A model generated the notes under the pieces. It was not told where the DNA came from. It searched no databases and saw nothing but the letters and a program-made list of their open reading frames with translations. Both the position numbers and the translations under genes were made by a program. From positions 372,001 to 436,000 of the forward strand of contig NZ_AP031500.1 in the NCBI RefSeq assembly GCF_042847215.1: DNA of 64,000 nt, read 5' to 3'. Positions 17,422-27,348 of this stretch are shown one piece after another. The stretch's first letter is position 1; every line of letters starts with the position of its first letter. The stretch is from Gilvimarinus japonicus. GTDB taxonomy: Bacteria > Pseudomonadota > Gammaproteobacteria > Pseudomonadales > Cellvibrionaceae.

Positions 17422-20400
17422 ATGGCTGACAATCGCAACTTTGCGGCTCTCGACTGGGTTATTCATGAAATAGCCGAGACCTTGAAGCAAGCGCGACAAT
17501 CGCTCGAGTCTTACGTACAAGATACCAACGATAAGGCGCGTCTGCGCTTTTGCTTGACGCATATCCATCAAGTGCGCGGCAGTTTGCAGATGGTGGAGTT
17601 TCACGGTGCAGCAATGCTCGCCGAAGAGATGGAGCAGCTCACCCAGGCACTGATTAATGGCGCTGTGGCCAATACCGGCGAAGGCCAAGAAGTGCTAATG
17701 CGCGCTATCTTGCAGTTTCCGGTCTACCTCAACCAAGTTAAAGTAAGCCGCAACGACAACCCCTTAGTGGTGTTGCCACTGTTAAACGATCTGCGCACTG
17801 TGCGCGGCGAAAGCTTGTTGTCGGACACCAATTTATTTATGCCCGACATGACGCCTGTGCGCCAAGTATCGGGCGAGCGTATGCCGCTCACGGCGGACGA
17901 TGCGCAATTTATCGCGACCGCAAAAAAGTTGCGGCAAATGTATCAATACGCCGCCGCAGGGTTTATTAAATCCGTTAATCCGGATGAGAATCTTGCCTAT
18001 CTTAGTAAAGTGTTTTCCCGCCTCTACCGACTTACCTCAGGCACAGCGCGGCAGCCATTGTGGTTGATCGCTCAGGCATTGGCCGAAGCGCTGGAGATGG
18101 ACGCAATTGAGTCCAGCGTTTCGATTAAAAACTTGCTGCGTAAGCTCGATCGCGAAATCAAAATATTAGTGCTCCAGGGCGTTTCGGCACTGGACAGCTT
18201 CAGCGACGAAGAGCTGATTAAAAACCTGCTTTATTATGTCGCCCGCTCGGGTAAACACACGCCCAGTTTTGCCGCCGGCTCTAAGCTCAAACAAGTGTAT
18301 GAGCTGTATCAACTAGACCGGGCACTGCTTGAGGGTAAAGAGCAAGGTGACAGTCAGGATATATTATCAAGCCCCGACCCGGAGGCTATGCGCTCGGTGG
18401 TTACAGCCCTAAAAGTAGAGCTGGAAGGCGTTAAGCGTGCGTTGGATACTTGTTTATCGGGCGCGGATTCTCAGCAGCCGCTTGCCGATGCCGTTGGTAT
18501 ACTTAAACGCGTTGGCGACACCATGGCCGTGCTGGGTATCGGTGATTTGCGCCGCTCGGTTATTGAACAAAGCGCCGCCCTTGAGCTGGCCATGACTTCA
18601 TCTACCGGCTTGTCCGACGAGCAGTTGATTGGCGTTGCAAATCGCGTTATCGATATTGAGGGCGAACTGGACGTGTTGGCCTCTAACGCGGGTAAAAGCG
18701 TTGCGAAACAGGTAAAAGATCAAGCGGGCATGACATTGTCAGACGCTAAGGCGTCGGTGATGCGCGAGTCGCGTAACGGGCTTGAGCACGCTAAAGATGC
18801 CATCGTCGAGTACATTGCCTCGCAGTGGAATCGCGACCATTTAAATAATGTACCGCAAATGCTGCGCGATATTCGCGGTAGCCTAGAAATGATTCCGCTG
18901 CCTCGTCCAGCGAGGATTTTGGGTGCGTGTGCGCGCTATATTGAAGAGCAATTACAACAGCAAGAACAAAAGCCCGAGTGGACGACGCTAGACACCTTAG
19001 CTGATGCCATTACCAGCGTGGAATACTATTTAGAACGCTTAGGTGGCGAAAGCAGCGAAGAAGAGAACGAGCTGCTGTTAATGGTTGCCGAGGAAAGCGT
19101 GGAGCAACTGGGATACGCTGTGACCCAATACTCTGGCCGATCTCAGACGGCTAATGCCAGTGTAGACGATGCGGAACCGGAATCGTTGCCTGTCGCTGAG
19201 TCCCCACAAGCGCATACCGACGATGCCGACTCGTTATTGCTTCAAAGTGCTTATGCACAAGCTCTGGATAGCAACACTGGTACGGCTGATGAGCCCGATG
19301 TAAACATCGATTACGTGGAGTCAGACAGTGAGCAGGCAGAAGAAAGCGCCGCTGATGAGGCCACTGTCGATCTCGAACCGGTTATTGTCGAGCATGAGAG
19401 CGAAATACCTGCGGCTGCAGAAGAAGACATTACGATTGACGACGAAGACGACGAGGTCGTTGACGACGAAATTCTTGAAATATTTATCGAAGAGGCGGGT
19501 GAAGTAAGCGAGGCCATCGCGGAATTCTTCCCACAGTGGGCGCAGAATTTTGAAGACACCGATTCGCTAACAGAGTTTCGGCGTGCCTTTCACACCTTAA
19601 AAGGTAGCGGCCGTATGGTGGGCGCCAGTGATATTGGTGAGCTCGCTTGGTCGGTTGAAAATATGCTCAACCGGGTGATCGACGACACGATCGTACCGGC
19701 CCAGCCTCACGTTATTTTTATTGAAAATGTGCGACTTAAACTACCGGCTATGATTGATGCTTTTGCGGCGCGCGAACCGACCCCGGATCGTGATGGTGTT
19801 CATCATCTGCGCGAACAAGGTGAAGCTTTGGCTCGGGGCGAAGTGCCTTACGATTTAAAGCCACTTGAGGAAGAGATCGAGCTAGCCGCAACAGTTGAGG
19901 TAGAGACAGAGGCGGCAGAGGGCGATGTAACCCCCGAAGAACTGACTACTGCGGGCAGTGTTTCGGTCGCCCAGAACCTCGATGATGACGATTCGGCCGA
20001 TACCGATGACGGCCAGTTATGGCATATATTTGGTGCCGAAGCACTGGCACACTTGGAAATTGTCGAGCAGTACATCGAGCGTATGGAGCAGGCGCGCCCG
20101 CTGTTTGAACCCCCCAGCGACGATATGCAGCGTGCGTTGCACACCTTAAAAGGCAGCGCGCATATGGCGGAAGTGACGCCAATTGCAGAGCTTGCCACGC
20201 CGCTGGAAAAGTTTGTTAAAGAGTTGCGCAGCTACCAAGTTAATATCAATGACGACATTTTACAGTTGCTGCGCGATGGCGTGAGTTATACCCGCTCTGC
20301 CTTAGAGGATATTGATCGGCAACGCGAACTCATGATCCCGCGCTTAGATCAATACCTCGCTCGGGTACATGAATTACGGGAACTATACGTTGCGCCATTG

Positions 20401-23400
20401 GCACAATTACAGCAGGCCGATGCTGGCGGCAAGCACCCGGTTGACCCGGAGTTGTTAGAAATATTTATGGCTGAGGAGATGAATTTACTCCTGGATGCCG
20501 ATCAACTTATCGATGCCTGGCAACAAAGCCCCGAAGATATTGCACAGTTGCAGCCGATTATTAACGAGTTAAAAAATCTTACGCGCGGCGCGGCGCACGC
20601 TAATTTACCCCCGATGGCGAGCCTGGGCGATAAATTGCACCAAGTATATCAACGTATTGTGGCCGGTGAACTCAATTGCGAGCCGCTCCTGTGCGAGGAG
20701 CTTATAAGAGTGCACACCGCGCTACTGGACATGGTTGACGCCATTGCCGCGGGGCAAAATTTACAGCCAATTCCTCCCGATGTAGATGCTGTATTGTCAG
20801 GGCTACTTGACGGTGCGGCGCCAAGAGATAGCTTGTTGGCCGAAGCCGAAGCCGAAGCCGAAGCCGAAGCCGAAGCCGAAGCCGAAGCCGAAGCCGAAGC
20901 CGAAGCCGAAGCCGAAGCCGAGCCCGAAACGGAAGTGATGGATAGCCAGGCAACGCTGGCCGCCAGTGATGATGTGGATGTCGCCCTCACCACTGATGGT
21001 GACGTTACCGATGACGTAGAGCTGGCGGCCGACGCCGTCGATAATCAGGCAAATGAGAATATTGCCGGCGCGGATGAGCCGGCGTTCGATGCATCACTTG
21101 AATTCGATGCCGAGGTACCCGATACAACTATCGTCGATGAAGTTGACGATACCGCTTACGCCTTGCCCGAGGATATTGACGAGCAAGAGCCAGCGGAGTC
21201 GCTTAATGAGAACCTGGATGCCGATGTCGTCGAGGAGCCTGAGTCAACGCTGCCAGGTGACGCTGATGAGGCTGAGGAATCAGAGCCGCTAGCGTCAGGG
21301 TTAGCGAATACCGACTATGCCGCCGAGATTGAGATTGAAGATGAGCTCGATCAGGAGATTCTCGAAATCTTTATGGAGGAGGCCGGCGAGTTGAGCGAAG
21401 ACATCGAACGCTCAATGCACGACTGGCAAGATGACTGGGGAAACACCGAGTGCGTTGAAGAGTTAAAACGCAGCCTACATACCCTTAAAGGCGGCGCACG
21501 CCTAGCCGGCCTTAATGAGCTCGGGGATTTAACCCACGACTTTGAAACCTTGGTCATTGATTTAAATATCGATGCTATGGATCAGGCAACATTTACCAAG
21601 TTGGTGCATTACCAAGATCAAATCCACCATTGTATTCAAGTGGTGCAAGCCAAGCTTCATGGCACGGCTGTTCCTGAGAAGCCTGCCGCTCCTGTTGCTG
21701 AGGTTGAGGAGCCTACGCAGGCTGCGACGGATCAGCAAGATCCTGCGCCAGAGCATGATGCGAGCTCTGCGGAAGATGCCGCCCCAGACCCATCGCAAAC
21801 GAGCGAGCCGGCAAACATCTTACCGTTTGCGCCAAAAGTTAAGCCTCCGGTCAAACCGGGATCGACCAGCCCGGCGCCAATAGGTGGCGGTGGGCCAGTG
21901 GCCACACCCGGCGCGCAAGCGCAGCATTTGGCGGCCAAGCGCAGTGGTCCACAAGAGGTTGTTAAAGTCTCGGCGGAGCTTCTGGAGGAGCTGGTAAACC
22001 TTGCTGGTGAAACTTCGATTGCCCGCGCGCGTATTGAAGAACAAGTGGGTGACACCGGTGTCGCGCTGGACGAAATGGACGCGACCATTGAGCGTCTGCA
22101 AGAGCAGCTGCGCCGCCTCGATATCGAAACCGAAGCCCAGATTTTATTCCGTCAAGAGCAGATGGCTGCTCATGACGAGTTTGACCCGCTAGAAATGGAC
22201 CGTTACTCGGCCCTGCAACAGCTTTCGCGTTCGCTGGTAGAGTCCGCCTCGGACTTGCTGGATTTGCGCATGACCCTCGTGGATAAAAACCGCGATACAG
22301 AAACGCTACTGTTGCAGCAGTCGCGTATTAACACTGACTTGCAAGAAGGCTTAATGCGCTCGCGCATGGTGCCTTTTGCGCGGTTGGTGCCAAGGTTGCG
22401 CCGGATTGTGCGGCAAGCGGCTAACGAGCTGGGTAAAGAGGTCAGTTTCGAGCTCGATAATGTAGAGGGCGAATTGGACCGCTCGGTTCTGGAGCGAATG
22501 ATTGCGCCGCTGGAGCACATGCTGCGCAACGCTGTCGATCACGGTATTGAACCTATCGATGAGCGCCGCGATAGCGGCAAAAGTGATGTCGGTGTTATCT
22601 CGCTCAATTTATCCCGTGAAGGTGGCGATGTAGTGCTGCGGCTAGTGGACGACGGGCGCGGTATTAACTTAGATAAAGTGCGAGCCAAAGCAGTCGAACG
22701 GGGTTTGATGACCGAAGGCGCGCAGCTATCCGACCAAGACGTCATGCAATTTATTTTGCATGCGGGCTTCAGTACGGCGGATAAGGTGACGCAAATTTCC
22801 GGTCGTGGTGTTGGGATGGACGTGGTTCACTCCGAGATCAAGCAGCTGGGCGGCTCCATGTTTATCAACTCTCACTGGGGGCAGGGCACAGAGTTTACGG
22901 TACGCCTACCGTTTACTGTGTCGGTAAACCGCGCCTTGATGGTACAGATTGGCGATGACCTTTACGCTATTCCGCTGAATACTATTGAGGGTATTGTGCG
23001 GGTTAGCCCGTTTGAGTTAGAGCATTATTATCAGGATGAGCAAGCGCGCTTTGAGTACGCCGGTGAGAATTATCTCGTGCGCTACTTGGGGTCGCTGCTC
23101 GATAGCGACTCGCTGCCTAAGTTGGATGGTCAGGCACTGCCGTTGCCTATTGTGTTGGTGCGCAGCGCCGAAAACACCATGGCTCTGCAGGTTGATAAGC
23201 TGTTGGGTAGCCGCGAGATCGTGGTAAAAACCTTGGGTGCACAGTTTAGTAAAGTGCGCGGCGTGTCGGGTGCGACGGTGATGGGGGATGGCTCTGTTGT
23301 GGTTATTCTCGACTTGCACGCGCTGATTCGTGAGCAAATGGCACTAGGCTTGGCTGAGTCAACTTTGCTAGAGCCGTTTGCGCAGTCGGTAGCCGCTGAC

Positions 23401-23787
23401 AGAGAAGACGACGAAAAAACCGTTATGGTGGTGGATGACTCGGTTACCGTGCGCAAGGTTACAGGGCGCTTTTTGGAGCGCGAAGGCTACCGGGTTGTGA
23501 CTGCAAAAGATGGTGCCGAAGCCATCTTGTTACTGCAAGACAGCATTCCCGATGTGATGTTGCTGGATATCGAAATGCCGCGTATGGATGGCTTTGAGGT
23601 GGCTAAGAACATTCGCACTAGCTCGCGTCTAAAGCACTTGCCGATTATTATGATTACCTCGCGTACCGGCGATAAGCATCGCGAGCGGGCCCTGGATTTG
23701 GGCGTTAACCGCTACATGGGTAAGCCTTACCAAGAAGATATTTTGCTCAATAATATTCAAGAACTGATCGAAGAGCAGGACGCGTAG
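17422..23787 (+). CDS. chpA: Hybrid chemotaxis histidine kinase ChpA
   Basis: Central kinase of the Pil-Chp system, 2121 residues. Six Hpt-like segments can be read. Four keep the phosphorylatable His: H49 (HQVRGS), H724 (HTLKGSGR), H907 (HTLKGSAH) and H1353 (HTLKGGAR). Two are degenerate (RDIRGSLEM, near 490; NLTRGAAH, near 1055). An Ala-Glu tract lies at about 1140-1167, followed by an acidic linker. The CheA dimerisation and ATPase core runs from about 1514 (N box HMLRNAVDHG near 1698, G boxes VDDGRGI and GRGVGMDVV), then a CheW domain, then a receiver domain with phospho-Asp D2049 (MLLDIEMPRMDG). It is close in design to P. aeruginosa ChpA. Confidence 0.96.
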   Translation: MADNRNFAALDWVIHEIAETLKQARQSLESYVQDTNDKARLRFCLTHIHQVRGSLQMVEFHGAAMLAEEMEQLTQALINGAVANTGEGQEVLMRAILQFPVYLNQVKVSRNDNPLVVLPLLNDLRTVRGESLLSDTNLFMPDMTPVRQVSGERMPLTADDAQFIATAKKLRQMYQYAAAGFIKSVNPDENLAYLSKVFSRLYRLTSGTARQPLWLIAQALAEALEMDAIESSVSIKNLLRKLDREIKILVLQGVSALDSFSDEELIKNLLYYVARSGKHTPSFAAGSKLKQVYELYQLDRALLEGKEQGDSQDILSSPDPEAMRSVVTALKVELEGVKRALDTCLSGADSQQPLADAVGILKRVGDTMAVLGIGDLRRSVIEQSAALELAMTSSTGLSDEQLIGVANRVIDIEGELDVLASNAGKSVAKQVKDQAGMTLSDAKASVMRESRNGLEHAKDAIVEYIASQWNRDHLNNVPQMLRDIRGSLEMIPLPRPARILGACARYIEEQLQQQEQKPEWTTLDTLADAITSVEYYLERLGGESSEEENELLLMVAEESVEQLGYAVTQYSGRSQTANASVDDAEPESLPVAESPQAHTDDADSLLLQSAYAQALDSNTGTADEPDVNIDYVESDSEQAEESAADEATVDLEPVIVEHESEIPAAAEEDITIDDEDDEVVDDEILEIFIEEAGEVSEAIAEFFPQWAQNFEDTDSLTEFRRAFHTLKGSGRMVGASDIGELAWSVENMLNRVIDDTIVPAQPHVIFIENVRLKLPAMIDAFAAREPTPDRDGVHHLREQGEALARGEVPYDLKPLEEEIELAATVEVETEAAEGDVTPEELTTAGSVSVAQNLDDDDSADTDDGQLWHIFGAEALAHLEIVEQYIERMEQARPLFEPPSDDMQRALHTLKGSAHMAEVTPIAELATPLEKFVKELRSYQVNINDDILQLLRDGVSYTRSALEDIDRQRELMIPRLDQYLARVHELRELYVAPLAQLQQADAGGKHPVDPELLEIFMAEEMNLLLDADQLIDAWQQSPEDIAQLQPIINELKNLTRGAAHANLPPMASLGDKLHQVYQRIVAGELNCEPLLCEELIRVHTALLDMVDAIAAGQNLQPIPPDVDAVLSGLLDGAAPRDSLLAEAEAEAEAEAEAEAEAEAEAEAEAEAEPETEVMDSQATLAASDDVDVALTTDGDVTDDVELAADAVDNQANENIAGADEPAFDASLEFDAEVPDTTIVDEVDDTAYALPEDIDEQEPAESLNENLDADVVEEPESTLPGDADEAEESEPLASGLANTDYAAEIEIEDELDQEILEIFMEEAGELSEDIERSMHDWQDDWGNTECVEELKRSLHTLKGGARLAGLNELGDLTHDFETLVIDLNIDAMDQATFTKLVHYQDQIHHCIQVVQAKLHGTAVPEKPAAPVAEVEEPTQAATDQQDPAPEHDASSAEDAAPDPSQTSEPANILPFAPKVKPPVKPGSTSPAPIGGGGPVATPGAQAQHLAAKRSGPQEVVKVSAELLEELVNLAGETSIARARIEEQVGDTGVALDEMDATIERLQEQLRRLDIETEAQILFRQEQMAAHDEFDPLEMDRYSALQQLSRSLVESASDLLDLRMTLVDKNRDTETLLLQQSRINTDLQEGLMRSRMVPFARLVPRLRRIVRQAANELGKEVSFELDNVEGELDRSVLERMIAPLEHMLRNAVDHGIEPIDERRDSGKSDVGVISLNLSREGGDVVLRLVDDGRGINLDKVRAKAVERGLMTEGAQLSDQDVMQFILHAGFSTADKVTQISGRGVGMDVVHSEIKQLGGSMFINSHWGQGTEFTVRLPFTVSVNRALMVQIGDDLYAIPLNTIEGIVRVSPFELEHYYQDEQARFEYAGENYLVRYLGSLLDSDSLPKLDGQALPLPIVLVRSAENTMALQVDKLLGSREIVVKTLGAQFSKVRGVSGATVMGDGSVVVILDLHALIREQMALGLAESTLLEPFAQSVAADREDDEKTVMVVDDSVTVRKVTGRFLEREGYRVVTAKDGAEAILLLQDSIPDVMLLDIEMPRMDGFEVAKNIRTSSRLKHLPIIMITSRTGDKHRERALDLGVNRYMGKPYQEDILLNNIQELIEEQDA
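20839..20922 (+). repeat. In-frame hexamer repeat GCCGAA inside chpA
   Basis: Thirteen perfect GCCGAA units (20839-20916) and one GCCGAG, coding for about 14 Glu-Ala pairs between the fifth Hpt-like segment and the acidic linker. Unit length is a multiple of three, so copy-number change alters linker length but not frame. Confidence 0.97.
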
Positions 23788-23791
23788 TCGC

Positions 23792-24775
23792 GTGAAACCC
23801 CTAGGGCTAGGCCTGTTGGTCGATAGTGAGCAAAAGCTGCGACAGTTGAGCTTGTTGGTGGCACAAACGGGGCAGCGGGTTGAGTACAGTGCGGTGTTGC
23901 CACAGTACGGGCACTCAGTGGTGCCCGACTTGGATTTGGAAGATTTAGAGCGTATTGCCGACCTGGATGCCTGGTTGGTTGATATTACCCATGTTGAAGA
24001 GGAACTCAGCGCCACCGGTGAGGTGTTGAGTGTTTTATTGGCCACCTCTGAGATTCCGGTGCTGCTTAGCGATAGTAGCGAGGTAGGCACTAGTAGTACG
24101 GCCCAACTGCAATGGTCCAATCGCTTGCGCGCGCGTTTGCAGCGTCTCGTCGGCGAGGTAAATCTGGCAACCTGTACTGCGGCGCAGGCCGTTTGGGTGT
24201 TGGCGGCATCAACGGGCGGGCCGCAACCGGTGCGCGAGTTTTTGCAAGCGCTTCCCGCCGGTCTTGGCACGGGCTTTTTGTACGCGCAACATATTGATCG
24301 GGAGTACTGCGGATCGTTGGTGACCATGCTCGGTAAAAGTGGCGCCTACCGCGGCGTTGTTCCCGAGCAAGGCGCGGTAATCCAGCCGGATACCGTTACT
24401 ATTATGGACCCGGCACGGCGCGTTAATGTACTGGATAATAGTACCTTAGTGGTTTACGACGAGCCCTGGGGTGGGCGCTACCAGCCATCGATTGACCAGC
24501 TACTGGCAAATCTTGCCAGCGCGAAAAAAGAACACAGTGGTGTTATTATTTTTTCTGGTATGGGTACTGATGGTGCTGCCAGCTGTCGGTTTATCAAGCA
24601 GCAGCGAGGCCAGGTTTGGGTGCAAGAGCCCAGCAGTTGCGTGGTCGACTCAATGCCGCTAGCGGCACTGGCCACTGATTGCGTCGATTTTACCGGCACG
24701 CCAGCGCAGCTAGCGGCCAATTTTGTACAATACATGAATCACACAAACGCGATGAAAGGGGCAGTCAGCTCATGA
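23792..24775 (+). CDS. chpB: ChpB, CheB-like methylesterase
   Basis: Removes methyl groups from PilJ. It has 327 residues with GTG start at 23792, five bases after chpA. The C-terminal half holds the CheB esterase: VLAASTGGPQPVREFL with catalytic Ser, YAQHIDREY with catalytic His, and FSGMGTDGAASCRFI with catalytic Asp. The N-terminal about 120 residues take the place of a receiver but lack the usual DD/D/K pattern, as in ChpB. It overlaps chpC by four bases (ATGA). Confidence 0.92.
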   Translation: MKPLGLGLLVDSEQKLRQLSLLVAQTGQRVEYSAVLPQYGHSVVPDLDLEDLERIADLDAWLVDITHVEEELSATGEVLSVLLATSEIPVLLSDSSEVGTSSTAQLQWSNRLRARLQRLVGEVNLATCTAAQAVWVLAASTGGPQPVREFLQALPAGLGTGFLYAQHIDREYCGSLVTMLGKSGAYRGVVPEQGAVIQPDTVTIMDPARRVNVLDNSTLVVYDEPWGGRYQPSIDQLLANLASAKKEHSGVIIFSGMGTDGAASCRFIKQQRGQVWVQEPSSCVVDSMPLAALATDCVDFTGTPAQLAANFVQYMNHTNAMKGAVSS

Positions 24776-25257
24776 GAGCGGAACATCAAATAGAATCCGA
24801 TAGCTATCAAGAAGTAGCCAGTTTGTTGGTGCCTCTTGGTGAGTCTCTTTTGCTGCTGCCTAACGTGACCGTCGCCGAGATTGTCCCTGTGGGCGAGATC
24901 CAATCGGTCGATAATGCGCCGCAATGGTTGTTGGGGGATATCAACTGGCGTGAACTGGATATTCCCATCGTCTCGTTGGAGTTACTTAATGGCCAGGCGC
25001 GCCCAAGTATAAATAGCCGTTGTCGGGTGGCGGTGCTTAATACTACGGGCATCAGTGATTCTTTGAGCTTTATTGCCATTTTGACCCAAGGCTTGCCGCG
25101 CTTGGCACGGGTTACCGCCTCAGAGATAGCCGAGCGAGAAAACGTTGTAAAAGCTCCTTATGACCAGCTTATTGTAACGTGGGCCGGTGAACAGGCGGTT
25201 ATTCCCGCGCTGGCAAAGATTGAGCAAACCTACTTAGAGTTTTCCAGCCAGCGTTAG
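24772..25257 (+). CDS. chpC: ChpC, CheW-like adaptor
   Basis: Second CheW-type linker of the cluster, 161 residues. CheW-like strands are at SLLVPLGESLLLLPNVTVAEIV and APQWLLGDINWRELDIPIVSLE. The start at the ATGA overlap with chpB removes 31 upstream codons that lie inside chpB. It is the last gene before a strong terminator; chpD and chpE of Pseudomonas are absent. Confidence 0.88.
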   Translation: MRAEHQIESDSYQEVASLLVPLGESLLLLPNVTVAEIVPVGEIQSVDNAPQWLLGDINWRELDIPIVSLELLNGQARPSINSRCRVAVLNTTGISDSLSFIAILTQGLPRLARVTASEIAERENVVKAPYDQLIVTWAGEQAVIPALAKIEQTYLEFSSQR

Positions 25258-25285
25258 CCACACAGGTTGGTGGTGTTTGTGATCT

Positions 25286-25317
25286 TAAAAACCCGCCGCA
25301 CCGAGGCGGGTTTTTTG
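25286..25317 (+). terminator. Terminator of the pil-chp cluster
   Basis: AAAACCCGCC, loop GCACCGA, GGCGGGTTTTTT: a GC-rich stem with a T run, 30 bases after the chpC stop. Confidence 0.92.
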
Positions 25318-25361
25318 TACCCGCTTGGTTGGCGCTATCGAGAAATTGTAAGGGATTATTT

Positions 25362-25970
25362 ATGGAGTTTATACAGCAACCGCTTGCTTTAAATGGCGTG
25401 GCGCTTGTGCCGTTAACGCAGCAGCATTTGCCTGGGTTGGCCGCTGCCATTGCCGATGGCGATTTGTCGCAATTGTTTCTGACCATTGTGCCCGCGCCCG
25501 AGCGGCTTGAGTCGTTTTATGAAAAAGCGATGGCCGATTATGCCGCAGGGTTAGGGCTAACCTATGCCATTGTGTGCCAAAGTGATAATAGGGTGATTGG
25601 CTCGACACGATTTATGCGTGCGGTACCCGAGCATCGTCGGGTCGAAATCGGCTTCACTTTTATTGCCCAGCGTTTTCAGCGCACGGGTGTGAATACGGTG
25701 TGTAAATACTTGCTGTTGTGCCATGCATTTGAGGCATTGAACTGTTTGCGCGTGGAGTTTTTAACCGACTGTCTTAATCGTCGCTCGCGGACTGCGCTTG
25801 AGCGCATCGGCGCAAAGTACGAGGGGTTATTGCGCAAGCATATGCAAATGCGCGACGGGCGTATTCGCGACTCGGTGATTTACAGTATTACCGGTGACGA
25901 ATGGCCGGGCATAAAACAACACCTAGCGTTTATGATGCAAAATCGCCCCACTGATATTGCAGCACGCTAA
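25362..25970 (+). CDS. GNAT family N-acetyltransferase (RimJ/RimL-like)
   Basis: A 202-residue acetyltransferase. IGSTRFMRAVPEHRRVEIGFTFI and the acetyl-CoA loop RFQRTGVNTVCKYLLLCHAF with NRRSRTALERIGAKYEGLLR resemble the RimJ/RimL and spermidine/ribosomal-protein group; the substrate is unknown. ATG at 25362 follows AGGGATTATTT and is preferred to a TTG at 25329. Its end overlaps the end of convergent rsmE by 41 bases. Confidence 0.87.
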   Translation: MEFIQQPLALNGVALVPLTQQHLPGLAAAIADGDLSQLFLTIVPAPERLESFYEKAMADYAAGLGLTYAIVCQSDNRVIGSTRFMRAVPEHRRVEIGFTFIAQRFQRTGVNTVCKYLLLCHAFEALNCLRVEFLTDCLNRRSRTALERIGAKYEGLLRKHMQMRDGRIRDSVIYSITGDEWPGIKQHLAFMMQNRPTDIAAR

Positions 25971-26661
25971 TAGCCGCGATCGGAGCGGTTTCGGTGCGCA
26001 TGACGCGCGGGCCAAGTGTCAGTGGGTTAAAGCCCGCCTCTTGTGCGGCATGAATTTCGCTGTCACTCAGGCCGCCTTCGGGACCCACCAAAAGTGCTGC
26101 GCTGCTGGGGTTGTGTGCGGCGGGTAGGCCTTGGCTGTCGCGGTGGTGCAGAACAAGCTTTTGTTCGGCCTTAGCCTCGTTTAAATAATCGGCGAGGGGT
26201 GTCACTGAGGCAAGCTCGGGGATTCGGTTGCGCTGGCATTGTTCGCAGGCGCTGACGGTAATCTGGCGCCAGTGCTGCCACTTTTTTTCCAGACGTTCAC
26301 CTTTTAGCTTTACCTCCGTGCGCTCGGTCGCAAGCGGCACGATCCTGGTTACCCCCAGTTCAGTGGCTTTTTGCAACACAAAGTCCCAGCGCTCACCGCG
26401 GGATAGGCCGACGGCTAGCTCAATGGCGAAGGACGATTCGCGCTCAGTATCATCAAAGCTGTCGAGTGTGACCTGCATGCGCTTTTTACCCGCCTCGCTA
26501 ATGGTGCCGGCAAATTCGCCTCCTTCGCCGTTAAACACTACCACCGGTCGCCCCGCGCCCATGCGTAGCACCTTGCCAAGATAGTGAGCGGCATTGTCGT
26601 CGAGGCTGATAGGTGTGTTAAGCGTTAGGTCAATGGGGCAGTAAACTCGGGGGATGCGCAT
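25930..26661 (-). CDS. rsmE: 16S rRNA m3U1498 methyltransferase RsmE
   Basis: SPOUT-class enzyme of 243 residues that methylates U1498 of 16S rRNA. N-terminal PUA-like domain with HYLGKVLRMGAGRPVVVFNGEG; ELAVGLSRGERWDFVLQKATELGVTRIVP; and the knot motifs ALLVGPEGGLSDSEI and LGPRVMRTETAPIAAIS, which bind SAM. Confidence 0.96.
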   Translation of the reverse strand: MRIPRVYCPIDLTLNTPISLDDNAAHYLGKVLRMGAGRPVVVFNGEGGEFAGTISEAGKKRMQVTLDSFDDTERESSFAIELAVGLSRGERWDFVLQKATELGVTRIVPLATERTEVKLKGERLEKKWQHWRQITVSACEQCQRNRIPELASVTPLADYLNEAKAEQKLVLHHRDSQGLPAAHNPSSAALLVGPEGGLSDSEIHAAQEAGFNPLTLGPRVMRTETAPIAAISVLQYQWGDFAS

Positions 26662-26789
26662 GGGTCGTTTGGTCTTGGCGGAATGTCAGAGTAAGATCAT
26701 AGCAGGACTCAGGTGGCTGGTTGAAGACATCCAGCGGACTGTTTATTGCGTATGGTTAATACGCCAACCCCAAACAACAGGATCCAAAC

Positions 26790-27332
26790 ATGAAAACTTC
26801 AATTGCTCTGGCAGTACTACTCGGACTGAGCGTGTCGGCGGTACAAGCGGCCGATTGCCCAGCGTATCTGGAGGGCGAGTATCGTAAGCTGCACGCCAGT
26901 GATAATGCTAATCTGTGTGACCTTTTGGCGGGCAAAGACGCGCTAATTGTGAATACCGCCAGCCACTGTGGTTACACGCCACAATTTAAAGCGCTAGAGG
27001 CGCTGCATAAGCAATACGCCGACCAAGGTTTGGTGGTCGTGGGGTTTGCCAGTGATGATTTTAAGCAGGCCGCTAAGTCGGAAGAAGAGGCGGCGACGAT
27101 TTGCTATACCAACTACGGGGTGACCTTTACCATGCTGGCTCCGACTGCTGTGACTGGTGATAAGGCCAATGATTTGTTTGCGTATTTGGGCGCACAGAGT
27201 GAGCAGCCGGGCTGGAATTTTAATAAGTACTTACTGGATGGGGAAACAGGCAACGTGCAGCACTTTGACAGTAAGGTGAAGCCTGATAGCGAAGCGTTAA
27301 ACGAGGCCATTGAGGCCTTGCTACAGCCTTAA
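26790..27332 (+). CDS. Periplasmic glutathione-peroxidase-family thiol peroxidase
   Basis: A 180-residue peroxidase with a signal peptide ending VQA at residue 20, so probably periplasmic. The thioredoxin-fold GPx core reads NTASHCGYTPQFKALEALHKQY with peroxidatic Cys60. Cys105 (ATICYTNYGVTF) is placed like the resolving cysteine of thioredoxin-dependent GPx proteins. The Trp-Asn part of the tetrad is present (GWNFNKYLL), but the usual FPCNQF is FASDDF, so the catalytic Gln appears to be Asp90. ACAGGATCC precedes the ATG. Confidence 0.82.
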   Translation: MKTSIALAVLLGLSVSAVQAADCPAYLEGEYRKLHASDNANLCDLLAGKDALIVNTASHCGYTPQFKALEALHKQYADQGLVVVGFASDDFKQAAKSEEEAATICYTNYGVTFTMLAPTAVTGDKANDLFAYLGAQSEQPGWNFNKYLLDGETGNVQHFDSKVKPDSEALNEAIEALLQP

Positions 27333-27348
27333 GTGAAGAGGTTGTTTG

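Noticed and set aside
20649..20993. Minus-strand frames of Ala-Ser or Leu-Arg repeats
   Set aside because: Shadows of the GCCGAA repeat inside chpA.
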